Source: JANQGH01 sp039177555 (GTDB lineage Bacteria > Pseudomonadota > Alphaproteobacteria > DSM-16000 > Inquilinaceae). From it: a stretch of DNA of 64,000 bases. Below, in pieces: positions 43,587 through 52,530 of the stretch. The notes under the pieces were generated by a model, which was not told where the DNA came from, made no database searches, and saw nothing but the letters and a program-made list of their open reading frames with translations. The stretch spans positions 62,001 to 126,000 of the forward strand of contig JBCDFV010000002.1 in assembly GCA_039177555.1 (NCBI GenBank). The letters are read 5' to 3'. Position 1 is the first letter of the stretch, and every line of letters starts with the position of its first letter. Both the position numbers and the translations under genes were made by a program.

Positions 43587-45038
43587 ATGCCCTCTAGCTT
43601 CTCCATCGGTCGCTGGATCGGACTGACGATCCTCTTTTCCCTGCCGGGACTGCTTGTCCTCGCCGGCCTGGCGATTTGGGCCGGCCTGGACCAAGGGTCG
43701 GCGGCAGCGGCGGGGCTGGTCGTGGTCTGCGCGGTTGGCGCCTTGACGCTGATCTACTACCGCGACGCGTCGAGCCTGCGCCGGTATCTTCAGCTTCTGA
43801 ACAGTACGCCCACGCCTGCAGCCAGCGAACCGCATCAGCCGAAACTGGGCAGCGAAGCCGGCCGCAACCTGTTGGGCGAGATCGTTCGGCTGCGGCGGTC
43901 GTGGCGGCAGCGGGAAAGCCGGCTGGAACGGGGGCTTTCGAACCTGAATCAGGTGATCGACGCGCTCGACGATCCGCTGCTGATCATCAACGGCGATCGC
44001 ACCGTCGCGCGCGCGAACGAAAGCTCGGTTCAGCTCTTCGGCGAGGCGCCGGATGGTCGCGACGTGTCGGTCATGCTGCGTCATCCCGACGTTCTGGCCT
44101 CGCTGGACGCGACGCTGGCCGACGGTCGACCACGGTCGCTGGAGATCACGCAACCGGTCCCCGTCGAGCAGGCCTTCGAGGTCCGGATCGTGCCGCTACG
44201 CGAGCCCGGTACCGACACCGGGCGGGGTGAGTCGGCGGATGCCGGCCCGGCCGCTGTCATCACCTTTCACGACATCACGAGCCTGAAGCGGTCCGAGCAA
44301 CTGCGCGCCGACTTTGTCGCCAATGCCAGCCACGAGCTCCGCACGCCTCTTTCGGCACTGGTCGGCTTTATCGAGACGCTGCGCGGACCGGCGCGCGAGG
44401 ACGCCGAGGCGCGTGACCGGTTCCTGGGCATCATGGATGAGCAAGCCCACCGCATGACCAGGCTGGTCAGCGACCTGATGTCCTTGTCGCGCATTGAGCA
44501 AGACGAACACACGCCGCCGGTGGAGCCAATCTCATTGGTTCCCGTGATGAAAGGGGTTATCGACGGCCTGGAGTTGACGGCCCGCGAACGGAAGATGCCG
44601 ATTCGGTTTCACGTGCCGGACACCTTGCCGACCGTCTATGGCGATGCCGATCAGCTGGCGCAGGTGTTTCAGAACCTGCTCGACAACGCGCTTAAATACG
44701 GCCGAGAGGATACCGAGATCACGGTCGCGGCCAGGGTTGAGCGGACCGGCCGCCGGCCGACACTGGCGATCTCCGTTGCCGATCGTGGCCAAGGCATCGA
44801 GAAAGACCATATTCCGCGCCTGACCGAACGCTTCTTCCGGGTCGATCCCGCGCGCAGCCGGTCGCTAGGCGGCACGGGGCTGGGGCTTGCGATCGTCAAG
44901 CACATCGTCAGCCGGCACCGGGGTCGTTTTGCTGTCGAAAGCACGTTGGGCGAAGGCAGCACGTTTACGGTTTATCTGCCGATCGCGGCCTCGGCAAAGG
45001 GCGTTGCCGAGGCGACGCAACAGTCGGCCGCGCTGTAA
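43587..45038 (+). CDS. phoR: Phosphate-regulon sensor histidine kinase PhoR
   Basis: This 483-residue kinase has two N-terminal membrane helices (residues about 10-30 and 35-55), a charged linker and a PAS domain (LSNLNQVIDALDDPLLIINGDRT). HisKA contains FVANASHELRTPLSALVGFIE, and HATPase_c has NLLDNALKYG, ADRGQGI and GGTGLGLAIVKHIV. It phosphorylates PhoB when phosphate is scarce and is silenced by PstSCAB-PhoU. It starts the block of phosphate genes on this strand, separated from pstS by 149 bp with its own candidate Pho box. Confidence 0.95.
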   Translation: MPSSFSIGRWIGLTILFSLPGLLVLAGLAIWAGLDQGSAAAAGLVVVCAVGALTLIYYRDASSLRRYLQLLNSTPTPAASEPHQPKLGSEAGRNLLGEIVRLRRSWRQRESRLERGLSNLNQVIDALDDPLLIINGDRTVARANESSVQLFGEAPDGRDVSVMLRHPDVLASLDATLADGRPRSLEITQPVPVEQAFEVRIVPLREPGTDTGRGESADAGPAAVITFHDITSLKRSEQLRADFVANASHELRTPLSALVGFIETLRGPAREDAEARDRFLGIMDEQAHRMTRLVSDLMSLSRIEQDEHTPPVEPISLVPVMKGVIDGLELTARERKMPIRFHVPDTLPTVYGDADQLAQVFQNLLDNALKYGREDTEITVAARVERTGRRPTLAISVADRGQGIEKDHIPRLTERFFRVDPARSRSLGGTGLGLAIVKHIVSRHRGRFAVESTLGEGSTFTVYLPIAASAKGVAEATQQSAAL

Positions 45039-45054
45039 AAAAAGCGTAATCAAA

Positions 45055-45072
45055 CTGTCGTAAATTGATCGC
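45055..45072 (+). promoter_or_regulatory. Candidate Pho box upstream of pstS
   Basis: CTGTCGT at 45055-45061, AAAT at 45062-45065 and TGATCGC at 45066-45072 follow the 7-4-7 layout of PhoB sites. The first half and the AT-rich centre fit well; the second half is poor, with about 13 of 18 positions matching the consensus I recall. It lies 116 bp before the pstS ATG, just after the phoR stop, a suitable place for a PhoB-activated promoter. Confidence 0.5.
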
Positions 45073-45089
45073 CGTTGCGGACTACGGTC

Positions 45090-45121
45090 CGACCCCGACG
45101 CCGGGATTTGGTCCGGGGTCG
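45090..45121 (+). promoter_or_regulatory. Inverted repeat in the pstS leader
   Basis: CGACCCCG at 45090-45097 and CGGGGTCG at 45114-45121 form a perfect 8-bp stem around a 16-nt loop, between the candidate Pho box and the pstS ribosome-binding site (GGAGG at about 45178). No T-run follows. It could stabilise the leader or serve as a protein site; function unknown. Confidence 0.4.
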
Positions 45122-45187
45122 TCCACAGATTGCGATACCTGCCCCCCGGAGGATCGCGCCACGCCTTTTCCACAGCGGAGGTCTTCG

Positions 45188-46231
45188 ATGAAGAAGTCCA
45201 TTGCCCTCGCGACGGTCGCCGGTTTCGCGGCGCTGGCCGTCAGCTCGAACGCGTTTGCTCAGCGCGACGAGATCCGGATCGTCGGGTCCTCGACCGTGTT
45301 TCCGTTCACCTCGGTGGTGATCGAGCGTTTCTCTCAATCGACCAACTTCCCGGCCCCGATCATCGAGTCGACCGGCACGGGCGGCGGTATGCGCTTTTTC
45401 TGCGAAGGCGTCGGCGAAGCCACGCCGGACTTCACCGGGGCGTCCCGCCCGATGCGTGAATCCGAATTCGTCAGCTGCCAGGAAAATGGCGTCGGCGACA
45501 TCACCGAGATGATGATCGGCTTTGACGGCATCGTGCTGGCCAACTCGCGCCAATCGCCGGCGCTGTCCCTGACCAAGGACCAGATCTTCAACGCGCTTGC
45601 CGCCGAGGTCGAGGTTAACGGCGAAATCGTGTCGAACCCCTACATCATGTGGTCGGACATCGACCCGTCCCTGCCGGAGCAGGAAATCCTGGTGCTCGGC
45701 CCGCCGCCGACGTCCGGCACCCGCGACGCCTTCGTCGAGCTGGTCATGGAAGAGGCTTGCGAGGACTTTCCCGCCATTGCGGCGCTGGAAGACACCGATG
45801 AGGATCGGTTCGATTCCGTCTGCGCGACCCTGCGCGAGGACGGCCTGTTCGTCGAGGCCGGCGAGAACGACAATCTGATCGTTCAGCGCCTGCAGTCGAC
45901 GCCGGAGGCGATCGGCATCTTCGGCTTCTCCTTCCTGGAGGAGAACAGCGACGTGATCCAGGGCGCTACGGTGAACGGTGTCGAGCCGACATTCGAGAAC
46001 ATCGCTTCGGGCGAGTACGGCGTCTCCCGCTCGCTGTTCGTCTACGTCAAGGACCAGCATGTCGGCGTGATCCCCGGCATGCGTGAATTCATCGCCGAAT
46101 ACACCAGCGACCGGGCGCTCGGCGACGAGGGCTATCTCGTCGAAGTCGGCCTGATCCCGCTGCCAGAAGACGAGCGCGCTGTCATGCGGTCCAACGTCAA
46201 CAACCTCGCGCCGTTCGAGCCGAGCAGCTGA
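45188..46231 (+). CDS. pstS: Phosphate ABC transporter substrate-binding protein PstS
   Basis: This 347-residue periplasmic protein has a signal peptide (MKKSIALATVAGFAALAVSS, cleavage after AFAQ). The phosphate-binding loops are IVGSSTVFPFTSVVIE and STGTGGGMRFFCEG, and PTSGTRDAFVELVME contributes the Arg/Asp ligands. It delivers phosphate to PstCA. GGAGG lies 5 nt before the ATG at 45188; the frame upstream is not similar to PstS. Expression should be induced through PhoB by phosphate limitation. Confidence 0.97.
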   Translation: MKKSIALATVAGFAALAVSSNAFAQRDEIRIVGSSTVFPFTSVVIERFSQSTNFPAPIIESTGTGGGMRFFCEGVGEATPDFTGASRPMRESEFVSCQENGVGDITEMMIGFDGIVLANSRQSPALSLTKDQIFNALAAEVEVNGEIVSNPYIMWSDIDPSLPEQEILVLGPPPTSGTRDAFVELVMEEACEDFPAIAALEDTDEDRFDSVCATLREDGLFVEAGENDNLIVQRLQSTPEAIGIFGFSFLEENSDVIQGATVNGVEPTFENIASGEYGVSRSLFVYVKDQHVGVIPGMREFIAEYTSDRALGDEGYLVEVGLIPLPEDERAVMRSNVNNLAPFEPSS

Positions 46232-46250
46232 TTGCGGTAGCGGTTGTGTT

Positions 46251-46281
46251 GGGGGAGGCGTGGACAAGCCGCGCCTCCCCC
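46251..46281 (+). promoter_or_regulatory. Perfect stem-loop between pstS and pstC
   Basis: GGGGGAGGCG at 46251-46260 pairs perfectly with CGCCTCCCCC at 46272-46281 around an 11-nt loop, 19 nt after the pstS stop. No T-run follows. It is positioned to protect pstS mRNA or reduce read-through so that PstS is made in excess over the membrane subunits. The remainder of the 127-bp spacer has no other recognisable element. Confidence 0.65.
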
Positions 46282-46358
46282 GATTGTCGAACTCAGGCAG
46301 CCGGCTTGAGCCAACAAAGGCTCGGGGCATTGCACCCGAGCGATAACAGAGGTCAGCG

Positions 46359-47822
46359 ATGCAAACCTGGGTGCTAATCGTCGCCCTGCTGATTCTCGGA
46401 CTCGCGGGCTATTATCTTGGGCGCAACCGCGCCGTTGCGTCGGCGGATGGCAAGGCGGCCAGCCTGCATTCCGTTCCCAGCTACTACGGCATGTATGTCG
46501 CCATTTGGGCGGCGGTGCCGGGGCTGATCCTGGTTCTTGTCTGGCTGTCCATTGCACCCGTCGTTCGCGACAACATGGTGCTGTCGGCCATTCCGCCAGA
46601 GACGGTAACGGCCTGGGCCCAGGAAATGCTGCCGGCCGACCTGTTCGCCGCAGAGGCAGAGGCGATCGCGGCGAGCGGCACCGGCGGGCTGACCAGCCCG
46701 CAGGTCGAACTGCTGATGGTCAACATCGTCAACGTCGCTGCCGGCTCCAGCTTCGTATCGCCGACGGTGGCCGGCATTCTGGTCGGCCCTGCCGAGCATA
46801 TGAACAGCCTCGGCGAACTCTCCAGCTGGGGCTTGCTCGTCATTGGGCTTGGGCTGGCCTGTGCGGGGCTCTACTCGGCGCGGCGGCGTCTGGCGCCGCA
46901 TTTCCGGGCGCGCAACCGCGTTGAATCGATCATCAACGTCTTTCTGATCATCTGTTCGACGATTGCCATCCTGACCACGCTTGGCATCGTTCTTTCGCTG
47001 CTGTTCGAAAGCGCGCGCTTCTTCGGCATCGTGCCGATTTGGGAATTCCTGTTCGGCACCCAATGGAGCCCGCAGATCGCCATCCGCGCCGATCAGGTCG
47101 GATCATCCGGCGCCTTTGGGGCCATCCCGCTGTTCGTCGGCACGCTGTTGATCGCCGCCATTGCCATGCTGGTCGCCGTGCCAGTGGGGCTGATGAGCGC
47201 GATCTACCTCTCTGACTACGCACCACCGCGGGTGCGGGCCAGCGTGAAGCCGGTTCTTGAGATCCTCGCTGGCATCCCGACGGTCGTCTACGGGTTTTTC
47301 GCCATCTTGACCGTGGCGCCGTTCATTCGCGATCTCGGGGCGGCCGTGGGTCTCAATGTCTCCGCGAACAGCGCGCTGGCCGCCGGCGTCGTCATGGGCA
47401 TCATGATCGTGCCGTTCATCTCGTCGCTGTCGGACGATGTCATCAATGCGGTGCCGCAAAGCCTGCGTGATGGGTCAGCCGCGTTGGGCGCGACGAAGTC
47501 GGAGACCATCCGGCAGGTGATCTTGCCGGCGGCCTTGCCGGGCATCGTCGGCGCCTGCCTGCTCGCGGTCAGCCGCGCCATCGGCGAAACCATGATCGTC
47601 GTCATGGCGGCGGGGCTTGCGGCCAACCTGACAGTCAACCCATTCGCCGCGGTGACCACCGTGACTGTTCAGATCGCCACGCTTCTCGTCGGTGACCAGG
47701 AATTCGACAGTGCCAAGACACTGTCCGCCTTTGCCCTGGGGCTGATGCTGTTCGTCGTCACCCTCTGTCTCAACGTTATCGCGCTGCGCGTCGTGAAGAA
47801 GTATCGGGAAAAGTATGACTGA
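46359..47822 (+). CDS. pstC: Phosphate ABC transporter permease PstC, long form
   Basis: This 487-residue membrane protein has an N-terminal hydrophobic extension of about 190 residues (the DUF3708-type region of alphaproteobacterial PstC) with helices near 4-22, 45-70 and 150-175. The permease core follows: LVAVPVGLMSAIYLSDYAPPRVR, EILAGIPTVVYGFFA and SLRDGSAALGATKSETIRQVIL as PstB contact. It forms the phosphate channel with PstA. Its end overlaps pstA by 8 nt. Confidence 0.96.
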   Translation: MQTWVLIVALLILGLAGYYLGRNRAVASADGKAASLHSVPSYYGMYVAIWAAVPGLILVLVWLSIAPVVRDNMVLSAIPPETVTAWAQEMLPADLFAAEAEAIAASGTGGLTSPQVELLMVNIVNVAAGSSFVSPTVAGILVGPAEHMNSLGELSSWGLLVIGLGLACAGLYSARRRLAPHFRARNRVESIINVFLIICSTIAILTTLGIVLSLLFESARFFGIVPIWEFLFGTQWSPQIAIRADQVGSSGAFGAIPLFVGTLLIAAIAMLVAVPVGLMSAIYLSDYAPPRVRASVKPVLEILAGIPTVVYGFFAILTVAPFIRDLGAAVGLNVSANSALAAGVVMGIMIVPFISSLSDDVINAVPQSLRDGSAALGATKSETIRQVILPAALPGIVGACLLAVSRAIGETMIVVMAAGLAANLTVNPFAAVTTVTVQIATLLVGDQEFDSAKTLSAFALGLMLFVVTLCLNVIALRVVKKYREKYD

Positions 47823-49479
47823 TCTGACCCACGATGCGATGGCCGTAAAGGTCGGCCACCACACTTCCGAGGATGCGCAGCGTCGCCTGAGGCGGCGCTA
47901 CGCGGCCGAGCGACGGTTCAAGTATTACGGCATCGGCGCGATCTGTCTGGGCCTTGGCATGCTGGCCATTCTGCTGATCAGCATCGGCGGCCGGGCGATC
48001 CCGGCACTGACCCAGAATTACCTGACGCTGCAGATCGAGATACCGCCGGAACCGCTCGTCGCATCGGCCGATCACAACTACATGCAGTTCGTCGAACGTG
48101 AGATTCTCTCGCTGTTTCCCGAGGCCGTGGGAGACTTCCAGGCCCAGCGCCAGATCATGTCGATCATGCCGTTCGACGCGGCCGGCGTGATAAGCGAGCG
48201 CGTCTTGGAGGATGTCTCCGTCCTCGGCGGCGAACGGATCGACGTCACACTGCAGCTGACCGACGAGGCCCAATCCTACGTTAATGGCGAGATCAGCCGC
48301 TCGACGCCCGAAGCGGACCGGCGGCTGACCGATGATCAGATGTCGGCCATCGATCGTTTGCGTGACGACGGTGTCGTCGTCGTCCAGGACGGCCAACCGG
48401 TCCTCGACATAGCGGTCGATCTGCCGTTTTACGAAGTCGTCAATCAATCCAACTTTCAGTCGCTCGCCAACGACGCGCTTTATCGGCTGTTTCCCGAAGT
48501 CGAAGGCCGCGCGCGCGGCGATCTCCGCGCCATGATCAGCCCAGGTGCCGGCTTCGAGCTGCGCCAGATGATCCTTGCCGACGCCGGCCTGATCGGCAGC
48601 TCGGTTTCACTGGAGGTGCCGCTCTCCGACGAGTTCGATCAACTGGCGAAAGACTTTGTCGATCGCGACCTGCCTGAGGACCAGCGCCGGGTCAATGACG
48701 AACAGATCGCGTACTTCGACGGCCTGGAAGAGGCCGGCCTGATCACGTCGCGTTTCAACACGCAGTTCTTTTCCGCGGCGGACAGTCGCCAGCCGGAACT
48801 TGCGGGCATCTGGGGCGCCTTGGTCGGTTCGTTCTACACACTTGTGGTTACCCTGCTGCTCAGCTTCCCGGTCGGCGTGTCCGCAGCGATCTATCTGGAG
48901 GAGTTCGCGCCCAAGAACCGGCTGACCGATCTGATCGAGGTGAACATCAACAATCTCGCGGCTGTGCCGTCGATCGTCTTCGGCCTGTTGGGTTTGGCGG
49001 TTTTCATTCAGTTCTTCGGTTTGCCGCGTTCCGCCCCTTTGGTGGGCGGCATGGTGCTGGCGCTGATGACCTTGCCGACCATCATCATCGCATCACGCGC
49101 GGCGCTGAAGGCCGTTCCCCCGTCGATCCGCGAGGCGGCGCTGGGCATGGGCGCATCGAGGCTGCAGACCGTCACCCATCACGTGCTGCCGCTGGCGATG
49201 CCCGGCATTCTGACCGGCACGATCATCGGCATGGCGCAGGCGCTGGGCGAGACCGCCCCGCTCTTGATGGTCGGCATGGTGGCGTTTATCACCTCCACAC
49301 CCGAAGGATTGACCAGCCCCGCGACCGTGCTGCCGGTGCAGATCTACATCTGGTCGGACGCGCCCGAACGTGGCTTTGTGGCCAAGACATCCTTGGCGAT
49401 CATGACCTTGTTGGCATTTCTGATTTGCATGAACGCGCTCGCGGTATGGCTGCGCAAGCGCTTTGAAAGGCGGTGGTGA
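47815..49479 (+). CDS. pstA: Phosphate ABC transporter permease PstA, long form with duplicated periplasmic segment
   Basis: This 554-residue protein has one helix at about 38-60, a long periplasmic region (DUF3333-type, to about 325), and then the PstA core with VGVSAAIYLEEFAPKN, NINNLAAVPSIVFGLLGLAVF and EAALGMGASRLQTVTHHVLP. Residues 88-187 and 212-310 look like tandem copies: each has a LFPE motif, a Met-rich turn, a V.L.L.D/E stretch, and RR..(D/N)D.Q followed by D.L...G(V/L). Standard PstA is about 290 residues and lacks this region. It pairs with PstC; the pstC stop overlaps its start by 8 nt. Confidence 0.95.
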   Translation: MTDLTHDAMAVKVGHHTSEDAQRRLRRRYAAERRFKYYGIGAICLGLGMLAILLISIGGRAIPALTQNYLTLQIEIPPEPLVASADHNYMQFVEREILSLFPEAVGDFQAQRQIMSIMPFDAAGVISERVLEDVSVLGGERIDVTLQLTDEAQSYVNGEISRSTPEADRRLTDDQMSAIDRLRDDGVVVVQDGQPVLDIAVDLPFYEVVNQSNFQSLANDALYRLFPEVEGRARGDLRAMISPGAGFELRQMILADAGLIGSSVSLEVPLSDEFDQLAKDFVDRDLPEDQRRVNDEQIAYFDGLEEAGLITSRFNTQFFSAADSRQPELAGIWGALVGSFYTLVVTLLLSFPVGVSAAIYLEEFAPKNRLTDLIEVNINNLAAVPSIVFGLLGLAVFIQFFGLPRSAPLVGGMVLALMTLPTIIIASRAALKAVPPSIREAALGMGASRLQTVTHHVLPLAMPGILTGTIIGMAQALGETAPLLMVGMVAFITSTPEGLTSPATVLPVQIYIWSDAPERGFVAKTSLAIMTLLAFLICMNALAVWLRKRFERRW

Positions 49480-49482
49480 CCG

Positions 49483-50307
49483 ATGAGCATGACCAGCGAA
49501 GTAACAAGTGAACCGAGTGTGAGCCCCCCGCCGCACGTGGAGGCCCAGCCGCGGGCCAAGATGACCTCGCGCGATGTTGAGGTGCACTACGGCGCCAAGC
49601 GCGCTTTGCACGGCATCGACGTCGACATTCTCGAAAACGAAGTATTGGCGCTGATCGGCCCGTCCGGTTGCGGCAAGTCGACCTTTCTGCGCTGCCTGAA
49701 CCGGATGAACGACACCATCGAAGGCTGCAAGGTCACCGGCGAGATGACGCTGGACGGTGGCAACATCTATGACAAGGTGTTGGATGTCGTTCAGCTGCGC
49801 GCCCGCGTCGGCATGGTGTTTCAAAAGCCCAATCCGTTTCCAAAGTCGATCTATGACAACATCGCCTACGGGCCCCGCATCCATGGGCTCGCTGGAGGCA
49901 AGGACGAGCTTGACGGCATCGTTCAAAGCAGCCTTGAGCGGGCGGGTCTTTGGGAAGAGGTGAAGGACCGGCTGTCGGAGCCGGGCACGGGCCTTTCCGG
50001 CGGCCAGCAGCAACGCCTGTGTATCGCCCGGGCCGTTGCGGTCAGCCCCGAGGTGATCTTGATGGACGAGCCGTGTTCGGCGCTGGACCCCATTGCCACC
50101 GCCCATATCGAAGAACTGATCGATGAGTTGCGGGTCAACTACACGATCGTCATCGTCACCCACAACATGCAGCAGGCCGCGCGCGTGAGCCAGAAGACAG
50201 CCTTTTTCCATCTGGGAGACCTGGTCGAACACACGGAGACCCAAGAAATCTTCACCAACCCCCAAGACGAGCGGACACAGGGTTACATAACCGGTCGCTA
50301 CGGCTGA
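49483..50307 (+). CDS. pstB: Phosphate ABC transporter ATPase PstB
   Basis: This 274-residue ATPase drives phosphate import. It has Walker A GPSGCGKST (typical PstB form), Q-loop MVFQKPNPFPKSIYDN, signature LSGGQQQRLCIARA and Walker B VILMDEPCSALDPIAT. The C-terminal GDLVEHTETQEIF and ITGRYG are characteristic. An N-terminal extension of about 25 residues is low complexity. It starts 3 nt after pstA ends and is 43 nt before phoU. Confidence 0.98.
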   Translation: MSMTSEVTSEPSVSPPPHVEAQPRAKMTSRDVEVHYGAKRALHGIDVDILENEVLALIGPSGCGKSTFLRCLNRMNDTIEGCKVTGEMTLDGGNIYDKVLDVVQLRARVGMVFQKPNPFPKSIYDNIAYGPRIHGLAGGKDELDGIVQSSLERAGLWEEVKDRLSEPGTGLSGGQQQRLCIARAVAVSPEVILMDEPCSALDPIATAHIEELIDELRVNYTIVIVTHNMQQAARVSQKTAFFHLGDLVEHTETQEIFTNPQDERTQGYITGRYG

Positions 50308-50350
50308 GCGACAGGCCGGCCGAGGGCAAGGCTAATAACAGGGTCAGACA

Positions 50351-51082
50351 ATGCCGACCGAGCACATCGTCAAGTCGTTCGATCAGGAACTGGATCTTCT
50401 GAAACGCACGATCGCGCAGATGGGGGGGCTGGCCGAGCGGCAGCTTGAATCCGCCATCCACAGCGTCATGCGGCGCGATGCCGGGCTTGCCAGCCGGGTC
50501 GTCCAGGCGGACTCGCAACTGGACGAGTACGAGAACGAAATCGACAACGACGCCATTCGCATGCTGGCCCTGCGCCAGCCCCTGGCCCAAGACCTGCGGG
50601 AGATCGTCTCCGCCCTGAAGATCGCGTCGGATCTGGAACGGATTGGCGATTACGCGGCAAACGTCGCCAAGCGGGCGATTGCCCTGGCGCAGGTGCCGAT
50701 CGTTCGTCCGGTACACACCATTCCGCGCATGGGGCGATTGGTGCAGGAGATCATCAAAGAGGTGCTGGACGCCTATGCCGACCGCGATCTCGACCGGGCC
50801 CTGGCGGCGTGGTCCCAGGACGAAGAGGTCGACGACCTCTACACCAGCCTGTTTCGCGAGACGCTGACCTACATGATGGAAGATCCGCGCAACATCACAC
50901 CATGCACGCATCTTCTGTTCATCGCCAAAAACATCGAACGGATGGGCGACCACGCGACCAACGTGGCAGAGACCATCCATTTCCTGATCGAGGGCAAGCC
51001 GTTGGTCGAGCCCCGGCCAAAGGGCGATTCGTCGAGCTTTGCCGTCGTTACGCCCGACGCGGTAGATGATCAGGAGGACTAG
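50351..51082 (+). CDS. phoU: Phosphate signalling protein PhoU
   Basis: This 243-residue cytoplasmic protein has two three-helix PhoU repeats. The metal-binding motifs are present as E(L)DEYENEIDNDAIRMLALRQPLAQDLR (first) and DEEVDDLYTSLFRETLTYM with ICTHLLFIAKNIERMGDHATNVAE (second). It links PstSCAB transport activity to PhoR, keeping PhoR in phosphatase mode when phosphate is plentiful. The downstream phoB follows by a few bases. Confidence 0.96.
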   Translation: MPTEHIVKSFDQELDLLKRTIAQMGGLAERQLESAIHSVMRRDAGLASRVVQADSQLDEYENEIDNDAIRMLALRQPLAQDLREIVSALKIASDLERIGDYAANVAKRAIALAQVPIVRPVHTIPRMGRLVQEIIKEVLDAYADRDLDRALAAWSQDEEVDDLYTSLFRETLTYMMEDPRNITPCTHLLFIAKNIERMGDHATNVAETIHFLIEGKPLVEPRPKGDSSSFAVVTPDAVDDQED

Positions 51083-51108
51083 GTTCAACGGTGCAGGAGC
51101 AAGCCGAC

Positions 51109-51813
51109 ATGCGTGGTAGCGGTGGTCCGCTGATCCTCGTGATCGAGGACGAGGTCGATCTCGTAACGTTGCTGACTTACAATCTCGAAAAAGAGAATTA
51201 TCGCGTCATCGCCGCGTTCGAAGGCGATGAAGGGGTGATGCTGGCTGCCGAACAGCATCCCGATCTGATCTTGCTGGACTGGATGTTGCCGAACCGGTCC
51301 GGCATCGATATCTGCCGGCAGTTACGCCGCACCGACGCCAGCCGGGACATCCCGATCATCATGCTGACCGCGCGCGGCGAAGAGGGCGACCGCATCAGGG
51401 GCCTGAATGCTGGTGCCGACGACTACGTCACCAAGCCGTTCTCGATCAACGAGTTGCTGGCACGGATGCGCGCCGTCTTGCGCCGGACGGCGCCGGCCTC
51501 CGCGTCCGAGGTTCTGCAAATGGCCGATATCGTCATGGATCTCGCCGCCCACCGGGTGCGCCGCGGTGAGCGCAACATTCATCTCGGACCCACCGAGTTC
51601 CGGTTGCTGCGGCACTTCATGCAGTATCCGGGCCGGGTGTTCAGCCGCGAACAGCTCCTGGACACGGTTTGGGGTCACGACGTCTATGTCGAACCGCGCA
51701 CCGTGGACGTGCACATTCGCCGGCTGCGCAAAGCCCTGAACGGCGATACCGAGCAGGATGTGATCCGCACGGTTCGTTCGGCCGGTTACGCACTGGATGC
51801 TAATGCCGCCTAA
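51109..51813 (+). CDS. phoB: Phosphate-regulon response regulator PhoB
   Basis: This 234-residue OmpR-type regulator has a receiver domain (VIEDEVDLVTLL, phospho-Asp in LLDWMLPNRSG, Lys in YVTKPFS) and a winged-helix DNA-binding domain (LGPTEFRLLRHFMQYPGRVF, then EPRTVDVHIRRLRKAL). It activates genes with Pho boxes on phosphorylation by PhoR. I chose the ATG at 51109 with AGGAG 9 nt upstream; a GTG at 51091 is an alternative. The gene closes the phosphate locus. Confidence 0.95.
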   Translation: MRGSGGPLILVIEDEVDLVTLLTYNLEKENYRVIAAFEGDEGVMLAAEQHPDLILLDWMLPNRSGIDICRQLRRTDASRDIPIIMLTARGEEGDRIRGLNAGADDYVTKPFSINELLARMRAVLRRTAPASASEVLQMADIVMDLAAHRVRRGERNIHLGPTEFRLLRHFMQYPGRVFSREQLLDTVWGHDVYVEPRTVDVHIRRLRKALNGDTEQDVIRTVRSAGYALDANAA

Positions 51814-51857
51814 GGCCCGCTAGCGGCCGAAATGGTGACATCTCGCCGTCCGAGACT

Positions 51858-52520
51858 CTAAAGCGCTGACGCCACCAGCCTTTCGTAGGCCTCGCGGTCG
51901 GGTTCCCGTGGCTGGTCTTCGCCGTCGGGGTAGATGCCCTCGATGTGCGGCAGAATCCTCTCCATGTAGACAGCCGTCTGCCCCGGCAATTCGCCGCCAT
52001 GGAAGAGGTGGGCGCCATAGCGCCCGGGCCCGGCATTGTACGCCCCCAAAAAGCCGGGAAAGCCGTAAATCTCGTACAGCAGGCGCAGATAGGCTGTGCC
52101 GGCCAGGATGTTGTCGCGCGGCTCGTGGGGATCGGGACCGAGATCGTGCCTTTCCCGCAGAACCTCGTAGGTGTCCGGCAAGATCTGCATAAGACCGACG
52201 GCGCCGGCATCGCTCACCACCAACTCGCCGTCCCAATGGGTCAGGCCGAAACTCTCGACGCGGATGACGGCGGCGATCCAGGCGGCGGGCAGGTCGAACC
52301 GTGAGGATGCCTCGAGAATATGCGATCGCCATGGTCGCATGGCGTCTTCCCGCAGCCAGGCCCCCCGCGTCCCGGTCCACCGTTCGTCGACCCCAACACC
52401 AACGAACAGGGTCGCAGGCAGTCGTCCCGACGACGTGCCAAAGACCAAAAGGATACCCGCAAGCGAGAACCCGAGCCCCCAAAGAAGAGCGGCTATCTGC
52501 GCGCGTCCCGGAAACGTCAT
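51858..52520 (-). CDS. Lytic transglycosylase (SLT domain), membrane-anchored
   Basis: This 220-residue protein has an N-terminal membrane anchor (ALLWGLGFSLAGILLVFG) and a C-terminal SLT domain. The catalytic Glu89 lies in VIRVESFG, followed by AVGLMQILPDTYE and FLGAYNAGPGRY, all typical of Slt70-like enzymes. It cleaves glycan strands to give 1,6-anhydro-muropeptides. The chosen ATG at 52520 avoids overlap with the upstream gene, whose stop is 10 nt away; an ATG at 52556 exists within that gene. Confidence 0.9.
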   Translation of the reverse strand: MTFPGRAQIAALLWGLGFSLAGILLVFGTSSGRLPATLFVGVGVDERWTGTRGAWLREDAMRPWRSHILEASSRFDLPAAWIAAVIRVESFGLTHWDGELVVSDAGAVGLMQILPDTYEVLRERHDLGPDPHEPRDNILAGTAYLRLLYEIYGFPGFLGAYNAGPGRYGAHLFHGGELPGQTAVYMERILPHIEGIYPDGEDQPREPDREAYERLVASAL

Positions 52521-52530
52521 GGAAAGGAAT

